Shown here piece by piece: positions 31,983 to 44,375 of a DNA stretch of 64,000 nt (positions are counted from its first letter, which is position 1; every line of letters starts with the position of its first letter). Location: assembly GCA_900095095.1 (NCBI GenBank), contig FMBT01000289.1, positions 372,001 through 436,000 on the forward strand. Reading direction: 5' to 3'. Source of the DNA: Fragilariopsis cylindrus CCMP1102 (lineage: Eukaryota; Bacillariophyta; Bacillariophyceae; Bacillariales; Bacillariaceae). The position numbers and the translations under genes were made by a program. The notes beneath the pieces are model-generated. The model saw only the letters and a list, made by a program, of their open reading frames with translations. It made no database searches and was not told where the DNA came from.

Positions 31983-32045
31983 AGAGCTTGTTATTTAAAA
32001 GTTGATACACCATCCCTCACCGCCTAAGAAAGGCTAGTGAGCCAA
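31983..32045 (-). repeat. Second tail-only copy of the RNase H LINE family
   Basis: On the minus strand this segment carries a TTTCTTAGGC(GG) hairpin-like core, GTGAGGGATGGTGTATC and CAACTTTTAAATAACAAG, in the same order as the tails at 59270-59350 and 16600-16675. It is more divergent than the other two, and its limits are approximate. Confidence 0.5.
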
Positions 32046-33694
32046 TGATCTGTATCATCTGCTAAGATAGTACATGCATATTTCCCGACACTGATGGTGC
32101 AGCATTTATTGATGTTCTTGCTAGTGTAATAGCGTTTAAGGTTGGTTTATCCTTGGTGTATGACCTAGTTTTTCTTTCTCTATCCCTATCCATGCCATCA
32201 TGGAGGTTATATACGAAGTTTCTGATTTTGTGCTGGATCTGGATAAGTTCCAATATCATTGGTGTCATCAGCATACAACTTGATTGATATTAAGGGTCAT
32301 CAAATATTATAGCTTTCAATGAGGGGACAGAGAGTGTTACAACAGAAGCCTCATAATGATGTCTTACTAAAAAAACATGAAAGGCCTTGCTGAATGGGAG
32401 TTTGTCATAATTATTATGTGTTAGCATGGGGTACTTTTCTTTGTACACTACTCATTGCCAGAAGGGGGCTCTTTTTTATTATTGCTTGAATTGATTTAAA
32501 CTTCTTTATCTTTTACTGCTTTGTGAATGGCTGTTCCTGAGGTGGACAGATGGGTTGATAGATAATAGGGATATGTAGCTACCACCAATGTGTAATGTAT
32601 GCCTTCTTGTTGTCATTGTATCGTACAGTACTAGTAGAGTGGTAAGACAGTCCTCTGCTGAGCCATTCAAAATCTAAGTTTGGTCGCCGCTATCATCGTA
32701 AGAGATCGACTTCCCAGCCAATCCATACACATTAAAAAAATATCACAACTCGTGGTGCCCAAATTCCAGTCTACAATTAAAAATTTAGTTTCGCGCCAAA
32801 TCCAAACAAAAAAAAATCCTTCATGTGTCACATCACAGTCGTCACACAGCAAATTCAAAAGATAACAATTAAGCCGCATACACGTGTGTATTGATAAAAC
32901 AGAGAATCATTTTTATAATTCTTGTTACTGAATTCAAAAAACGGCGTTCGCTTTACTTTTTTTGAACCAAGCAAAGCAGTCAAGCATCCAACGAACCACC
33001 AGCTGGTCACCATACTGTAGTAAATCTTTCATTTTCCTTGATACAGAAAAAGCTACAGCCAAGCAAGGCGGTGATGATCAATGGCGTACAAGTAAGAAAT
33101 TATTCCTCAGATATAAAATTTTGACCTCCCACATGAAATCTGCAAGTCAGTATCGTTCGCGTGAAAAACGCATAACTTCTTTTAACGGTTGATGCTAGCG
33201 TTTTTCTATTTTATATCTGGTAATTATATGTGTGATTTGGATCTTTTGTATGAATTCTCGTTTTAGTTGATACAGTGGGACTCGATTAACTTATCTATCC
33301 TCTTTGCACCTACTAGGATAATAGAAACTATTAGAAAGCTTATAGAGATCGTATATTATGTAATAAATTGTTTCTACGTTTATTTTATTATTGCTGTATA
33401 TATTTATTGTATTAGGTAGTAATAGAGTTGTTACAGTTGTAATTTGTTTCGTGTATAGTTGCCTTTGTAGGCTGCTGCTGCTGTATATGTGTGTGGATTG
33501 GTTGCGGCGTTGGAACAGTGAATAAGGTTCCATAATACGAAGGTGAAATATATATATAGTATAATATGAGGCTTCAGCACACGAGTTATATTCTGTTATA
33601 ACCGTGAAAATAGCTGAAGGCGAAAAATGATTTTCGGGGTTGTGACGTGAGGTGACTTTCCGAAGGAAAAATGATGTGTTTTTAAGAAGTGATA

Positions 33695-35192
33695 CTACCA
33701 TCCATACAATGGATTGGTCCTTCCTTCATTACATACAATATTCACCTTCTGTCTCAAATTCACCTTCTGTCTCATCAAAGAAATAACCCTCATCAGTTTC
33801 CATAATAGTATCAGCATGTAATTGTTGTTGCTGATATAATGTTGTGGTGGAATTGGAATAGCCATGGTCGAGTTTTGTGTTCTCGTTTGACTCAAGGGAG
33901 CCATAACGGATACGGGTGATATCGTGCGTTGTAATCGTGCTGGTTCGGGAACTTCCACTGGTTCTTCTGTTCTTGCGGGAGTAGCTTCGGGATCTTCAAC
34001 TCCACCTTGTTCGTTGGCTTGTGCATATATCAGAGATAGACGTTCTCTGCAGGCAAAGACGGCAGGAGAATGTATATCAACAAAGTTACTGTTGAAGGGA
34101 AAGTCGTTAGTTAGCTTGGCTTGACTACCTAACCGATCCATGGAATTTAGTAAGGCTGCCATGGCAATTTCAGAAGGCTTGTATGAAACGAAGAAGTAGT
34201 CCATGACGGATAGTTCTATCATAAATTGAGCAAGGTCTTGTAATTCGTTTTCTTCTACCGATAGAAAGAATAGAAAATGCTTCACGAATAGTTGAGCAGT
34301 TGGTGGATGTACATGCCATCGCAATCGTTGCAATACCTCGTACTCCATCTTTTCCATTTCTTCCAATGTGAAGAATCCTCGACTTAATTGTAGAATCGTA
34401 TCCATAGTTGATTTGGCTCCTGGAATAAGTAGATGCTTGTATTCGTTCAGTTTGATAGAAAGATATAGGCATGTCATTGCCAGTAACTGGAATAGATTCT
34501 TGTCTACCGGTTCGGCTCCATTATAAACTGCTAGATATCTATCCAAATGACTCATTGTTGTACTGACCACTTCACGGTTCAGATCAAAGTGATCGACCAC
34601 TGTTGATAGTTAGTAGAGTTATTAACAAGATAGGAAGTTAGATTATAGAGAGTGAGTAAGGAAGGAAGATTCACGATAAATACAAAGGGAAAGCACCGCC
34701 ATATCTTTCACGTCACTGTTAGATATATTACACAGGTTTTTGTTTGTAACGGTGTCAACGTACCTTGGTAGGCCCATTCACAAATCTTTTCGCGCCAGTG
34801 CTTATTGATTTGTGATGTACTTCCAGCGGAACTACCGTCACCTGGAATTGAACCGCCTTCAACAGCACCGGCAGATGCAGATGCAACACTGCTAGCGCAC
34901 GTTGTTGCGGCAGTCCGTCGACATTGATCTTTGTGAGATGTGCATTTTGGTAATGATTCCTCTACCGATGTTAAATCGTCCCATGATTTTCGTTTATTTG
35001 GACTTGATGGTGGTATTTTTGTTGTTGTTGTTGTTGTTGTTTTTCTGCTAATGCTGCTGCAACATCAGCTGCTGCTCGATCAAATGATCCGATTTCTAGT
35101 TCTGTTTGCATCCTTGTAAGATAATCTGATGTTTGGTAGTGCGTTGTCTCCTGCATAAGGAGGACTTGTAAGCGTTCACCGGCATCAACCAT
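33695..35192 (-). CDS. Diatom-type cyclin (2 exons, with an apparent frame slip in exon 1)
   Basis: Exon 1 is 35192-34764 and exon 2 is 34599-33695. The 164-bp intron starts GTACGT and ends CAACAG, and splicing gives WAYQ-VVDHFDLNREVV. The cyclin box is clear: WREKICEWAYQVVDHF, then SHLDRYLA, LLAMTCLYLSIKLNE and LEEMEKMEYEVLQRLRWHVHPPTAQLF. These match the diatom-specific cyclin group, which regulates CDKs and often responds to light or nutrients. Exon 1 starts at MVDAGERLQ, but the frame that reaches the splice donor (KRKSWDDLTSVEE onward) differs by one base from the ATG frame. The switch lies in the (CAA)n run at about 35025-35045. It may be an assembly error, a variant allele or real damage. 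The C-terminal 100 residues are Pro/Glu-rich. Confidence 0.82.
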
Positions 35193-38100
35193 CGTTTCAC
35201 TATAGTTACTAGTTAAAAAGATTTGGTGATGATGATATCGATAGACAAAGTCGGAGAGAAGATATTATGATATGAGAGGGTTTTGTGAAGTTAAGGAAAA
35301 GGAGCGGTGACCAAAAATGATATTCTACTACTGTATCAAGATGTGCATTTTTTAAAAACAATGTCGGTGAGATTGTCTCGGCAGTGTACGGTGGTACGCT
35401 ACGGATTGTAGCAGCTTGTGCGATTTCGATGACTCTTACTAGTAGAGACTCGTGTAGGGTGCGTGCTATTTTGTACTGATTTTTGATTTGGCAGTTTGCA
35501 GTTCTTTGAATTTTACAGTTAAGGTACAATGGGACTGTACACTCACACTACTTCGTTTTTTTCGTGGCAGCTTCACCAGCGTCGGCCCCAGATACCGTAT
35601 GAGTCAACAATTAACGGGTTCGAGTAAAAAAAAGAGGAACTAGTACAAGATCTACGTAGGGTACGGTACGCCTATGCGTGTGGGCAACACAAATTAAACT
35701 AACAGTTATGTCCTAAATAAATTAACGCTTTACACACTTAAAGATGAATATGCCCTCGAAATTTTTAGCTAAGACTATGAAAAATTTAAATCTTCGTATG
35801 TTGGGTACAGCAAAAAGGAGTTGACATTTCAAATTAACAATGGCGCCTACAGAGACCCGTCGCGTACGTCAGTAGAAAATAAGGGCCATATGTAATTACA
35901 TAGAGGTTCTACTCATTATTCTATCCGGCAACTCCCCGCGAGAACAAGCGAATTCAATGAATTGATTTATTTCAATTTTTTGTGACATCAGGAACGATCA
36001 ATGATGCACATCTCACCAGAATAAAAAGCACTTTTTACAATATAAGAAAGCGGAAATCGCCCTAACTTACTTTTACTACGGTATGGAGATATTTTTGAAG
36101 GACTGAATAGACGTTGTCGCTCTAAAACTGTGCTATAGAGATATTTTTGAAGGACTGAATAGACGTTGTCGCCCTGATTCTACGTTCTCCTTTGTTAATA
36201 CAAGTATTTTCGCACTGATTCTATGTTCTCCTTCGTTCATGCATGTACAGTATTTTGCATTTTTTTTTTAACGGCATGTCGCGGACGTTATTATTTTTGA
36301 ATTGAATTGTTTGAGGGCGCGCCATAAAATCTGTATCAAACAGCTTGTGTTTTTTTAAATATACCAATCGCATAAATTCCTAATTTTTACAGGATGTACA
36401 GTAACAGTTACTAGTATTTAATCTTCAATATGCATCAAGATCTCCTCGTAACGTGGTGCAGTTGATGGGAACTTAAACTACCAACCACACAAGGCAGCCT
36501 TCGTTATTTTTCATATCCAATCAATAGGAACCCTCGCATACGGTATTCTGGAGGAGCAAAAATTAGCCGTCGTCATGATTGATTCTACGTTCTCTTGTGC
36601 CATGCTCAGTGCATGCATTCTTTCTTGTTTTGGTACAAGTGCCAAGTAAGTAGCGTCGCAGTTGATACTGTACTACTAGCACTTGCTTGAACTCCTTCTG
36701 ACGTTATATTTCTTTTGAAATTGAATGATGCAACAGCTACTGTATATCAATGCAACAGCTGTAGAGTAGGTATCGAGATAAGATCCAAATATCATTTTGA
36801 CCTCAACTTCCTCCCGCCGCTGAAACTCTACGGGGTAGATGAAAGTATGGGAACTTCAACACGACTAGCTAGATCGATGCATTTTACACTGCTACTGGAA
36901 AAAGATAGTCGGACAGGTGCTCCTGGCAGCAGTTAGTCACGGTAAGTTAAGACAAGAAAGTACCAGACGTTTGATTCGATCGATGTGTGATGTTCATACA
37001 AACTTAGATGAGAAGATCGAAGAGTATTTCTGCTACTGTAATAACTACAAATTTAGTACTGCCGTATGTATAATTTCTTTTTTTTACAAGGACGGCATCT
37101 TTAACCGCATTTTTTTAGACTACTGACTAGATTAGATAGAATTTAATTTCTGTAGAATAGGAGAAGAATGATCTACTATACGAACGTCGTTCCAAACACA
37201 TTTATCAGTTCTTTTTCGTTCATCGTCGACTACTTCTCTGTCGTTTGTATTCATTCGTTTGTTTGTTTGTTCTGTTCCCCGGTCAATCAACATGCACACA
37301 CGTAGTCAGCTGTGGAAGTATCATCGTGTATAAATGTTTTTGGGTACCTCTTTTCTTCTTCTACTCGGAAAAAGCATCCCATCTTCAAACGCTCTCGATT
37401 GATTCTCGATTGCTTGCGTTCAAGGCCTAAACTCGTTGCTACAGTAGCGTCCATACTAAGTTACTTGTACATAAAACTGCTGTATGTACTATCTACTGTA
37501 TGTTCGGCTTGTGCAATATTATATTTTGACGTTAAAATCTCATCTTCGCGCCAAAAATGAAAATGTGTCAGCTGTCGACAGCTGTCGACAGCGAAGAGTA
37601 TAAATTCCTTCGATGGGACTTCTCATTGAGAATTTGTAGTGCGTCAAAAAAAGTTTGGGTGGTACTTCGCTATTACAAAGAATGTCTTATTTTCCCGTTT
37701 AATTTTATGTATTATGTAGATAAGCCCCTAGGATGCAATTATTGTTCCTACCTACCTAACAGAGGCTTTGACAGTAGTACAATGATAGTCCGAAAATAAT
37801 TATAAATCTTTATGCAGCTGTTAAAGGCAATCATTGGCTGATCATAAATATGGGGTTGCATTGATTGTTTATGGAATTACAACGATACTTGAAGTAATGG
37901 TGCATTGGTTAATTCTTTGAAATCAGTTTTTACACTACTTATGCTTCTTTGCCTTCTTGTATAATTGTTCATCTTTCTCATTGGTTCGAATTTTGTTTTT
38001 AAAATGATGATGCTGAAGATCGTTCATTGGAAAAATCCGAGCGTCACGTTCTTCTCTACTTTCAGATCCTAGACTTTGTGTTCCGTAGGATTTTACAGCA

Positions 38101-38397
38101 TAAATCTACTTATTCCTCACTTTCCGGAAACACATTTATTTTATAACAGGCAGGACTCACCATCATCAAGAAACAGAGACGTTTTTATGCATACTTGATT
38201 GGATCATCTTTATTCTTCGCTGTCCTGATACACTCGCACATAATAATAGCAATAGCAATAGCAATCGAGTAAAAACACAAATACAGATACAGATACAGGT
38301 ACAAATACAAACACAAACACAAACACAAGCAAAAGGGTTATGAAATAATCTAATAAGTGCTCTAGTATAGGTAATAGTTGGAAGGGAAATTCTTACG
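35193..38397. other. Spacer between two divergent cyclin genes
   Basis: About 3.2 kb, containing the promoters of both cyclins. It holds E2F-like words at 36314-36323 (GGGCGCGCCA) and 37545-37557 (TTCGCGCCAAAAA). It also holds a 35-bp direct duplication with 52-bp period (36086-36120 and 36138-36172), a related tandem pair around TGATTCTACGTTCTC (36174-36255) and a CAGCTGTCGACAGCTGTCGA palindromic repeat near 37570-37592. Short ORFs in it show no domain. Confidence 0.45.
36086..36255. repeat. Local tandem duplications
   Basis: A 35-bp unit beginning GAGATATTTTTGAAGGACTG occurs at 36086-36120 and again at 36138-36172. Directly after it, a second unit beginning CTGATTCTACGTTCTCC repeats once with small changes. 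These look like simple replication duplications in the cyclin spacer. Confidence 0.8.
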
Positions 38398-39623
38398 ATG
38401 ATGGTGGATACTTTGAGTGACCAGTTAAGCGGATTACTTTATCTAGAGGGGAATTATTTAACAAGGGATTATTTGTTGGATGTGGTTTGCGGTGAATATT
38501 TCGAACACGAAGAAGATAAAGAGAACAACAAGTGCTTCAGAATAACGTCTTCGTCCTCAAAAAACAAAGCCTTGGTCATCGTACAGCACGCAGTCGATTG
38601 GCGAGAGAAAATTTGCAAATGGTCTTATCAGGGTAAGTTTGTTGCCTATACAATATATATTTCCTGGAAAAATGCCCCTGTCTGACAGACACTTTCTTTC
38701 TATCTCTCTCTCTTTCGCTGGTGCGAAAATCAAATCATTTCATATCTGAATGAATGGTATGCATTGTAGTTGCGGACCATTTTAGCTTAAGTCGACAAGT
38801 TGTTTACATTGCCTTAAACTACATGGATCGGTACTGTGCAGCATCCAATGAACATATTGTGGACCTGTTACGAAACAAGAACCGATTCCACTTACTTGCA
38901 ATGGCTTCACTTTGTCTCGCTATCAAAGTTCATGGTGAACTTAAATTGGACATAGATATGGATGATAATATTATTATTATTTCTTCTGATACTGATACTG
39001 CAATTCAAACATCGTGGGCAGGTTCTATAACAAGTGCAGCAACAGCAACAACAGAATCGTGGATAGTCGATACGATACTAAAATTGGGTCGTGATAAATT
39101 CACGGCAGAACAATTGAAGACGATGGAGGTTGACGTATTGCAACGCTTGCAATGGCTCCTCCGTCCACCTACACCACAAGTATTTATATCATACTATTTC
39201 GATGAATTCTGTCCATGGGATGAAGAAACGATAATTGAACTGGAAGAATTATCTCTATTCATCATTGAATTATCTGTACATGACTATTACTTCGTTTCAT
39301 CTAAGCCTTCGATAGTAACACTGGCAGCACTTTATAATGCAGCGCAAATTTTAGATTCTGCATCTGCATCATCGATTAGGTCGATGAAGGAGAACAACGA
39401 CGATGATGAGTCATCGTCATCATCATTATCGTCAACATGGCTAATGGATTTACAACATGATCTACTTCGGCATAATAGTAGTAATGATAATTACTGTAAA
39501 GAAGTAGCTAATATCAATGCATGCAGGGAACGGCTAAAGAGATTATATGCGAACACGGATACAAAAATTGAAGACTTTTTAAGAAGCAACCATTATCATC
39601 CGTATTCGTCCCTTACCATATAA
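38398..39623 (+). CDS. Diatom-type cyclin (2 exons)
   Basis: Exon 1 is 38398-38632 and exon 2 is 38770-39623. The 137-bp intron starts GTAAGT and ends TTGTAG. Splicing gives WREKICKWSYQ-VADHFSLSRQVVY, with the break at the same Val codon as in the neighbouring cyclin. The product is 362 residues. The cyclin box shows NYMDRYCA, LLAMASLCLAIKVHGE, LKTMEVDVLQRLQWLLRPPTPQVF and LSLFIIELSVHDYYFVSSKPS. Like the gene at 33.7-35.2 kb it belongs to the expanded diatom-specific cyclin group and should activate a CDK. An Asp/Ile-rich insert lies inside the box. The two genes are divergent, share the splice position and 13 of 15 bases of box logic, and are most simply tandem-inverted duplicates. There is no destruction box that I could identify. 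Confidence 0.85.
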
Positions 39624-39960
39624 GGCAGGTGGCCAATTAATCATTGTTATAACACAATATTATGTCTGTACTATCTATATGTATTACACTAGGACATACT
39701 AAATCATCTATCTCATCTTATGTACCTAGCTAGTAGATCTTATAATACACACCAACTAGTAGGAAAATTCATAATGCTACAAATTAAACTATATTTCATT
39801 TTTTAGTGCTACAGCCTCGACTGACGAAGGATATTTATCCGAGATTGTGGTAGCCAATATATCCTTTCACTTAGCTAGCTGTAAATAATCACATAAGACA
39901 ATTTTGAGCATCTAAAATCACTAGTCTGTAGCTACTTTAACGCATTGAAAGCCCCCAATA
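39624..39960. other. Convergent intergenic region
   Basis: 337 bp between the 3' ends of the cyclin and carboxypeptidase genes. It is AT-rich with repeated CTAGCTAG words and shows no gene or structured RNA. Confidence 0.35.
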
Positions 39961-42939
39961 TCAACTTATCCATCGTGCAATGAATTCTTCTTCGATTTGC
40001 CTACCCTCGGTGACACAATCAGGATCTAATTCACTTTTGTACATAAGATCGGTATGATGACCACCGAAAGGAATTATTAATGCTACTACATCGTTTTCTG
40101 TAATGTTTTGGATTGAAGCCCTGTCAGCAGAAGTACTTGTAGGTGTAGCAGTAGTACTTTCTAATAACGATGACGATCCCCAATAGTCGTCATTGTTATC
40201 TTTGAATACACCCCCAGCACTCCATGGATCTAACAACCCATTCGAAAAGATGATGTTAGAATGTCCCTTCATACTTATTCCTCCGTAGTACGTATCGAGC
40301 CACGTCGAAAATGGGTCGTATGGTTCCTTAGAATATCCATATATTCCATACGGGTCAGAACAAGGTTCAGATGTTTGATTTCGTATCATATCCTGATACG
40401 TACGAATACTTCTTGGGAGAGATGGCGGCCAGAAGAAATCATGACCTAACCCATGCGCATTTGTTATTACTAAATTCATTTCATCGTTACAACAAAGTGG
40501 TGTCCAACTTCCAACCTCTTCCATCATTTTACGACATGTTTCTACGGGATCAATTCCCAAATTTGAAACAGCTTCATCAGTTTGACGAGAAGAGAAAGAA
40601 TTGTGTTGTACATCATTGACACGACTTTTTGTTGGTATTAATGATGATAATGATATCACTTTCTTCCTCATTTTAGTATTGGGAGCAACCTGTGAAATAT
40701 TATAACACGTTACGTCTTTTGTAATATTGTACCAGATAGATACAGCGTCTCGTACACTAGTGAGTAGACCGACTACGTCATTGGATTCTTCGATGTTGAC
40801 GACGTTTGTAGTAGAGGAAGAATCATCTGTAGTGTTATCAACAACTAAGCTAACAGTATCCCAATCAACATCAAGTTGGATTCCACTATTACCATAATCG
40901 ATCCGATACCGAACATCTTCTATTGATCCACTAAATCGTACATTCCAATTTTTATGTAGGTTACTACTTTTCCAACATGCATCCTGCATAGGCCATGCAG
41001 GTAAATTGACTTTTTTGTGTAATAAAGCGAATGGTACATAACTGCTAGGATAAGGGAAGCTCCCTTCAGCCAAGTCGAACCAAACCCCTTGTGCCCAACG
41101 CAATAGTGGTTCGGCGTCTCCATTCGGTAATGGATCACACATAGAGAAAGATGTTTGAAGAAAACTGGCATTTTCTTCTTGTCTCGCTAACCATGTCAAC
41201 AAAGGCCAAACAGCGAGTAAGTTGTTACGGCAGTGGTTTTTGTCGTCGTCCTCATTGTCGTCCTGATCGCCATTTTCGTCTAACGGCATTGATCCTTGTT
41301 GCCATTTTTTTCGTCTCCGTTTTTTTCCCTGTAGTTGATATGACTGATCCTGCAGCTGCTGCTGCTGTATATTTTTCTTCTTCTTCTTTTTCTTCATTTT
41401 AGTGGGTGGATACGATTGGTCAAGACCATATGCCAAAACACGGGCCGAATAATCGATTTTTGAATTAGCTGATTGAGGGAATGCTCCTACAACAACAAGT
41501 ATAATAATCCCATCATCATCAATGGGGAGCGGATGTCGCGTCAAAAACACAGCAATCAATGAAAAAGAAAAAAATGAAAGAAGTAAGATTTTGATTACCC
41601 CCAAACAAACGTATCATTTATTTATGAACAATAATTTTTGATACTTACCGATTGGGGCCGACGCGGCGATAGCACCAGCAATCAAATGCGGATATTTCAT
41701 TCTCTTTTTCGATATGGTTGTTTGTTTGTTTGTTTATCAATCCATCATCACGAAATAAAAATGCAAGGAAGTTAGGAACTCAACATTTGTTTTTAAATAT
41801 GTGGGAATGAAGCATTACTTTTTCCTTTTCAAATTCTTAGTGGTCTTTATAATACAATCCAACTACAGCAACAGCAACAGCAACAGCAACAAGTGTACAA
41901 ACTCGTACTACTCACCATCCACGCACTTAACGTACCACCATAACTACCACCAAATACAATAACAGGTGATTTGTTTCCAGGATTGATTTTATCTTCTATT
42001 ATCTTGGCATAATCTGCAACAGCCTGTATCGTAGAGGCATAGGAAAGACAATCTTTTGATATATTAGTTGGAAGTGATTTTCCTTCATATCGATGTTCGA
42101 CGAAAACAATTCTTGCATTAAATTTTGGTGCTAGTTCCCAAATAAGTCCTGTCTACAACACGAACAAAAATATAAAGTGAAGAAGGACAAAGTGAGAAAA
42201 ATTAAGATAATGTTCTTCAGTTTGTATCTCAAATCTCCATCTGAAAGAAAAAAAAGAAACAAATCATATGATATCATACACGTACCTGATTGATGTATTG
42301 TTCTAAAGGTGATTCATTTCCAGTATAAAAGAAGATTGGAGTTCTCGTATCATTATTATAAGCATCGATGGTGGTGGTGGTGATGTTGTTGGTTTTGTTA
42401 GCAGTGACGGTATATCCATCATATGTACAATATCGTTCCATATATGTAGGAGACTTCCCTCGAGGAACGAAATGATTTAAAGGTTGCTGAAAATAATCAC
42501 ATGTCATATCTGATATAGACATACGATGTTCAAGAGGATCGTCGTGGTGGTGGTGATCGTGACGATGAGCATTATCTTCTTCTTCTTCTACTACTACTTC
42601 TACTACTTCTTTGTCATCATCATCAGCTGCTGCTACTACTGCTGCTGCTGCGTTCGAGATTATTGATGAATTCTTCACAATTGTTCGAATAATAAATCCT
42701 TCGGTAGTGACCACGCTGTTGTTTTTGTTTTTGTTTTTGTTGTTGTTGTCACTGCTGATGATGTCCCGCTTATTGGCACCGTTGCTACTTGCGCTTCCTT
42801 CGCTACCTTCTACCAATAATAAGTACTTCGACGATGATGACAATGATCGTGAATGAGAATGAGAATGGAAAACAAACATACAAAGCACGATGAACTTCCA
42901 CCAACAACCAATCGATAAAGCATGAGGTACAACAACCAT
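39961..42939 (-). CDS. Serine carboxypeptidase S28 family (Pro-X carboxypeptidase/DPP2-like), 4 exons
   Basis: Exons are 42939-42286, 42152-41916, 41703-41649 and 41486-39961. Introns are 133, 212 and 162 bp, with donors GTACGT, GTGAGT and GTAAGT, each ending in AG; all joins keep frame. The product is 823 residues. The start MVVVPHALSIGCWWKFIVLCMF is a signal peptide, so it enters the secretory pathway. DYFQQPLNHF and PIFFYTGNESPLEQYINQ open the alpha/beta hydrolase domain. Exon 2 carries VFVEHRYEGKS and the nucleophile site GGSYGG. Exon 4 has LLDPWSAGG (Asp) and IPFGGHHTD (His), completing the triad. Family members cut after or around proline in lysosomes or outside the cell. Long low-complexity inserts (Asp/His/Glu after the signal, Lys/Gln in exon 4) make it much longer than the usual 450-500 residues. 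PRCP versus DPP7 cannot be decided. Confidence 0.88.
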
Positions 42940-44371
42940 GATCTACTTATTTTTTTTTAAATCGATATAAACAGACACAATTGCAACCTCTCCCTCTCTA
43001 TATATATATATATATATCTGCCTTCGCACCTTATCCTACCGGTGCTGTTTGTGATTTGTGATCTTAATCATGAAAAGGTGATAAGTTGTAAGTTGTAAAA
43101 AAGAAGATTATTTTAAAATTCAGGCGGTGTCATCGCTTGACTTTTGACTCATGTTAGTAGTTATGTATGCGTACTTATGATACGTAGGACTACCACGTGT
43201 GGCTACTAGTTTACTAGTACAGAAATATGAGAAAGAAAGGAGAAAAGTGGATGGATGATAGATGGATGATAATAATTAAGCACAAGATAGCAAACTTATG
43301 ATCACTCATTTCTATAACATCCTCTCTGATGATTGGATTGGCTAAGCTAATAAGCTACACCCATTCTACTTGTATGAGACCAGAAAGTAAGTACATTATA
43401 CTACTAGCATACAAGACTGCTTGAGACAAACAATCAGTCAATAATATTCATTTGGTTGGGCACCATCACATCCCTAATGTATGTGGTACACATTGTCCTA
43501 ATATCTAATACTATAGTACTCTAGTAATTAGTGTGTACTATCTATGTAATAGTGACTTCTGACAACATTCTAATATGTCCTAATGATTGCAAATAAAACA
43601 ATTTTACTTTCCAAATCTCTCCTCCTAAATTTTTCTGAGACGATGCATCTTCTAGAAAGCATGCATATATCTTTCTATGTGATGCATGTGATCGTTCCAT
43701 ATGCTGATATGATAATTTAAGTGTCCTAACCCTCATTGCATGATTGGTTGTATCACTCAAAACTAAACACATTCCAGATTACTTTATGGACCATTACCAC
43801 AGTAATAGCAATCGGTATCATGCTGTTGGTATGGAGAGAACAAAGTGTTGAACAGGAAATGGTACAAAAACAGTTCTATTGAGACACAGTACGTCTCCAT
43901 TCAAGGGCGTGTGTCTATTTATATACTCAACAGAAGTCCCGTTTGCTTTGTATGAGCCAAACCTACACTATAATAAACCCATACTTACCTAATTAGTGGC
44001 CAGAACAGTTTGAGTATTTGTGGTGGCAGTTGGGAATTGAACCTGGCACGTGTAGAAGCACTAGAAGAAATGGTGCAGAATATATGCGCAAAAAATTGTT
44101 TTTCTAACACATAAAATAGTGAAGTGAATGTAATGGACAGGTATGCAACAGTCACAAAAATGATGAGAGACACATGGTTAGTACAACTCATGCAGAAAAT
44201 ATTTCAACAACAGGAGATGAAAACACACATTGATGCATGTAGAGCCCGGTATTACACAACCTCCATCAAACAGTACTCATAGAGGGGAATCAGATCTGGA
44301 ACACCACAAAGAGCAATGATACAACATATCATTGATGTGGAGGAAGAGGCCGCCAAGAGGAAGAATCTAAT
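42940..44371. other. Gene-poor intergenic region with a dispersed repeat
   Basis: Upstream of the carboxypeptidase lie a (TA)n run (42999-43016) and AT-rich DNA. A 197-bp dispersed repeat occupies 43371-43567. The ORFs within are short and without domains. An open frame just left of 44372 seems to be the left part of a coding piece interrupted by the TIR element. Confidence 0.4.
43371..43567 (-). repeat. Dispersed ~200-bp repeat, copy 1
   Basis: Close inverted match to 55530-55732. In the orientation of that copy it starts TGTTGTCAGA and ends GTCTCATACA, so it has TG...CA ends. Shared blocks include GGTTGGGCACCATCACATCC, TATGTGGTACACATT and GAGACCAGAAAGTAAGTACA. It could be a solo terminal repeat of an old retroelement or a small non-autonomous element. 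A clean target duplication is not seen. Confidence 0.7.
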
Positions 44372-44375
44372 ATTA

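Larger units (their letters stand above)
30610..33694. other. Gene-poor intergenic region
   Basis: About 3.1 kb with no intact gene. It contains a strongly purine-rich stretch (30961-31205, see separate entry), a LINE-tail copy (31983-32045) and an E2F-like word TTTCGCGCCAAA at 32789-32800. AT-rich DNA makes up the rest. The right end (33.3-33.7 kb) is the downstream region of the cyclin gene. Confidence 0.4.

Noticed and set aside
32245-32275. LYADD-like word on the minus strand, resembling an RT active site
   Set aside because: No other RT block lies around it, and it is only about 200 bp from a LINE tail, too close for an intact element; probably chance.
44019-44075. TTGAACC-containing segment resembling a tRNA T arm
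   Set aside because: The T stem does not pair and no anticodon arm can be drawn.
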